From: Adhaeribacter soli
GTDB lineage: Bacteria; Bacteroidota; Bacteroidia; Cytophagales; Hymenobacteraceae
DNA: 64,000 bases
NCBI RefSeq assembly: GCF_008727925.1
Contig: NZ_VTWT01000009.1
Span: 1-64,000, forward strand
Reading direction: 5' to 3'
Shown: piece after piece, positions 62,692 to 64,000 of the stretch
Layout: the number at the start of each line of letters is the position of its first letter
Numbering within the stretch: the stretch's first letter is position 1
Notes under the pieces: model-generated
Database searches by the model: none
What the model saw: the letters and a program-made list of their open reading frames with translations, nothing else
What the model was told of the DNA's origin: nothing
Position numbers and translations under genes: made by a program

Positions 62692-63891
62692 TTAATAGCG
62701 TTTCATCACCATGCCGGCAATGGTTTGCCCAATGGCCAGGGAACTGGTAGCAGCCGGCGACGGGGCATTGCAAACATTAATAATGAATTCATCTTCCAGA
62801 ATCAGGAAATCATCGATCAGCCCACCGGTGCGGTCACAGGCCTGGGCGCGCACGCCGGCTCCGGCTGGAACCAGGTCATCCTCCTGAATTTCCGGTACCA
62901 GTTTCTGCAGGGCACGGGTGAAGGCGGCTTTGGAGAAAGAACGGTAATATTCGCCAAGGCCCGTTTTCCAGTATTTGAATGCCACTTTCCGGAAGCCCGG
63001 CCAGCTGATAGCCTCCAGGAATTCATCTATTTTAAAGTCGGTGCGGTGGTAACCTTCCCGTTTAAAGGCGAATACCGCATTGGGACCGGCTTCTACGGCT
63101 CCGTCTATCATGCGGGTATAATGCACGCCCAGGAAAGGGAAGTTGGGGTCAGGCACCGGGTAGATCAGGTTTTTAACCAGGTATTTTTTCTCTTCCTTTA
63201 TTTTATAATATTCGCCGCGGAAGGGAATAATGCGAACATCGATGTTTTTGTGATTGATTGCGGCAATTTTGTCGGAAAACAAACCGGCACAGTTAACTAA
63301 GAGCTTTGCGGAATAAGTTTTGTTTTCAGTAATTACTTCGGAACCCTTTCCTGGAGTATTTTTGATATCCACTACTTTTTCGCCCAAGAAGATCTGTCCG
63401 CCGGCCTGCTGGAATAATTCCGCGTACTTCGCCGAAACTGCCTTGTAATCGATAATGCCGGTTTGGGGCACCACAATACCCTCAATGCCGGAACAATGCG
63501 GTTCGTATTCCTTTATTTCCCGTTCGTTTATCTTTTTAAGCCCTTTCAGGCCGTTGGCAATTCCGCGCTGGTACACATTCTCCAAAGCCGGCAGCTCGGC
63601 CGCATCAGTGGCTACAATTATTTTGCCGCAGAGGTCGTATTGAATGCCGTGCTTGTCGCAGAACTCGAGTAACTGGTGATAGCCGCTAATGCAATTGGTG
63701 GCTTTTAAACTGCCGGGTTTGTAATAAATTCCGGAATGAATTACGCCCGAGTTGTTGCCGGTCTGGTGTTTGGCAATGGCGTTTTCTTTTTCGAGGAGGG
63801 CAATAGTAAGTTGCGGCTTCTGTTCTTTCAGGCGCAAAGCAGTAGCCAGCCCCACAATGCCGCCGCCTTTAATAAGTATATCGTATTGCAT
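62692..63891 (-). CDS. lhgO: L-2-hydroxyglutarate oxidase
   Basis: This 399-residue FAD-dependent oxidoreductase of the DAO family has the FAD-binding motif DILIKGGGIVGLATALRL at the very N-terminus, KHQTGNNSGVIHSGIYY, and a C-terminal GGLIDDFLILED. This combination is typical of LhgO (YgaF), which oxidises L-2-hydroxyglutarate to 2-oxoglutarate with electrons passed to quinones. Length agrees with the family. The gene starts 109 bp from the window end, where nothing more is seen. Confidence 0.93.
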   Translation of the reverse strand: MQYDILIKGGGIVGLATALRLKEQKPQLTIALLEKENAIAKHQTGNNSGVIHSGIYYKPGSLKATNCISGYHQLLEFCDKHGIQYDLCGKIIVATDAAELPALENVYQRGIANGLKGLKKINEREIKEYEPHCSGIEGIVVPQTGIIDYKAVSAKYAELFQQAGGQIFLGEKVVDIKNTPGKGSEVITENKTYSAKLLVNCAGLFSDKIAAINHKNIDVRIIPFRGEYYKIKEEKKYLVKNLIYPVPDPNFPFLGVHYTRMIDGAVEAGPNAVFAFKREGYHRTDFKIDEFLEAISWPGFRKVAFKYWKTGLGEYYRSFSKAAFTRALQKLVPEIQEDDLVPAGAGVRAQACDRTGGLIDDFLILEDEFIINVCNAPSPAATSSLAIGQTIAGMVMKRY

Positions 63892-64000
63892 GAAACTGAA
63901 TTCAGATTAACCCTCAAAAGTACTAAACCAGAAGGGATTTCTCCGGCATTTTTTCAGGCAGGCAAACCTGTCATTCAAATCTTCGAAAAAGCCTGCTCCA

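Overview
The window reads as a chromosomal segment of a member of the Bacteroidota, most likely Cytophagales and close to Hymenobacteraceae. The evidence is four secreted proteins with type IX secretion (T9SS) C-terminal sorting domains, a GWxTD-domain protein, DUF4153, WbqC, a ClpC with Bacteroidota-type layout, a TonB homologue with an N-terminal Cys cluster, and promoters matching TTTG-N20-TAnnTTTG instead of the sigma-70 consensus. Spot counts suggest GC in the mid-40s for most genes. The genus cannot be fixed from this sequence alone.

Layout. 0-16.3 kb: RDD membrane protein, a large GAF protein, a TPR sensor histidine kinase with an overlapping NarL/LuxR response regulator, two PAP2 phosphatases flanking tRNA-Leu(CAG), ThpR-like ligase/phosphodiesterase, CinA/PncC-like protein, a methyltransferase, an M61 peptidase with PDZ, a small outer-membrane-like protein, an MBL-fold hydrolase and a sodium:solute symporter. 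16.9-27.2 kb: an accessory-looking stretch with three large T9SS cargo proteins, a complete IS5-family (IS1031-like) element and the integrase fragment it interrupts, next to tRNA-Ser(UGA). 27.3-41.6 kb: DUF4153, YihY, thioesterase, MltG, a Calx-beta T9SS protein, a YciO-like protein, a lipid A-type acyltransferase, GWxTD, WbqC and ClpC. 41.7-43.1 kb: a lone AT-rich gene with a C-terminal HEPN-type RxxxxH motif, a candidate anti-phage gene. 43.3-64 kb: acyl-CoA carboxylase beta subunit, acyltransferase, M42 peptidase, BtuF-like binding protein, aroA/aroB, DinB-like, Crp-like and TonB-like proteins, a Ca2+-type P-ATPase, the DAHP synthase-chorismate mutase fusion, proline dehydrogenase, a stress protein, a tail-specific protease and LhgO.

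How genes work together. The kinase and regulator form a two-component pair. aroB and aroA overlap by an ATGA junction, and the DAHP synthase-chorismate mutase gene nearby supplies and drains the same shikimate route. MltG, the acyltransferase, PAP2, WbqC and TonB genes point to envelope metabolism. The T9SS proteins would be exported to the cell surface, but no T9SS machinery gene is in the window.

The most unusual content is between the genes. Nearly every longer intergenic gap holds short repeat elements with terminal inverted repeats and stacked stem-loops. In two unrelated families, two copies share the same flank orientation while the core between the inverted arms is flipped. Another family starts exactly at the stop codon of two unrelated genes.
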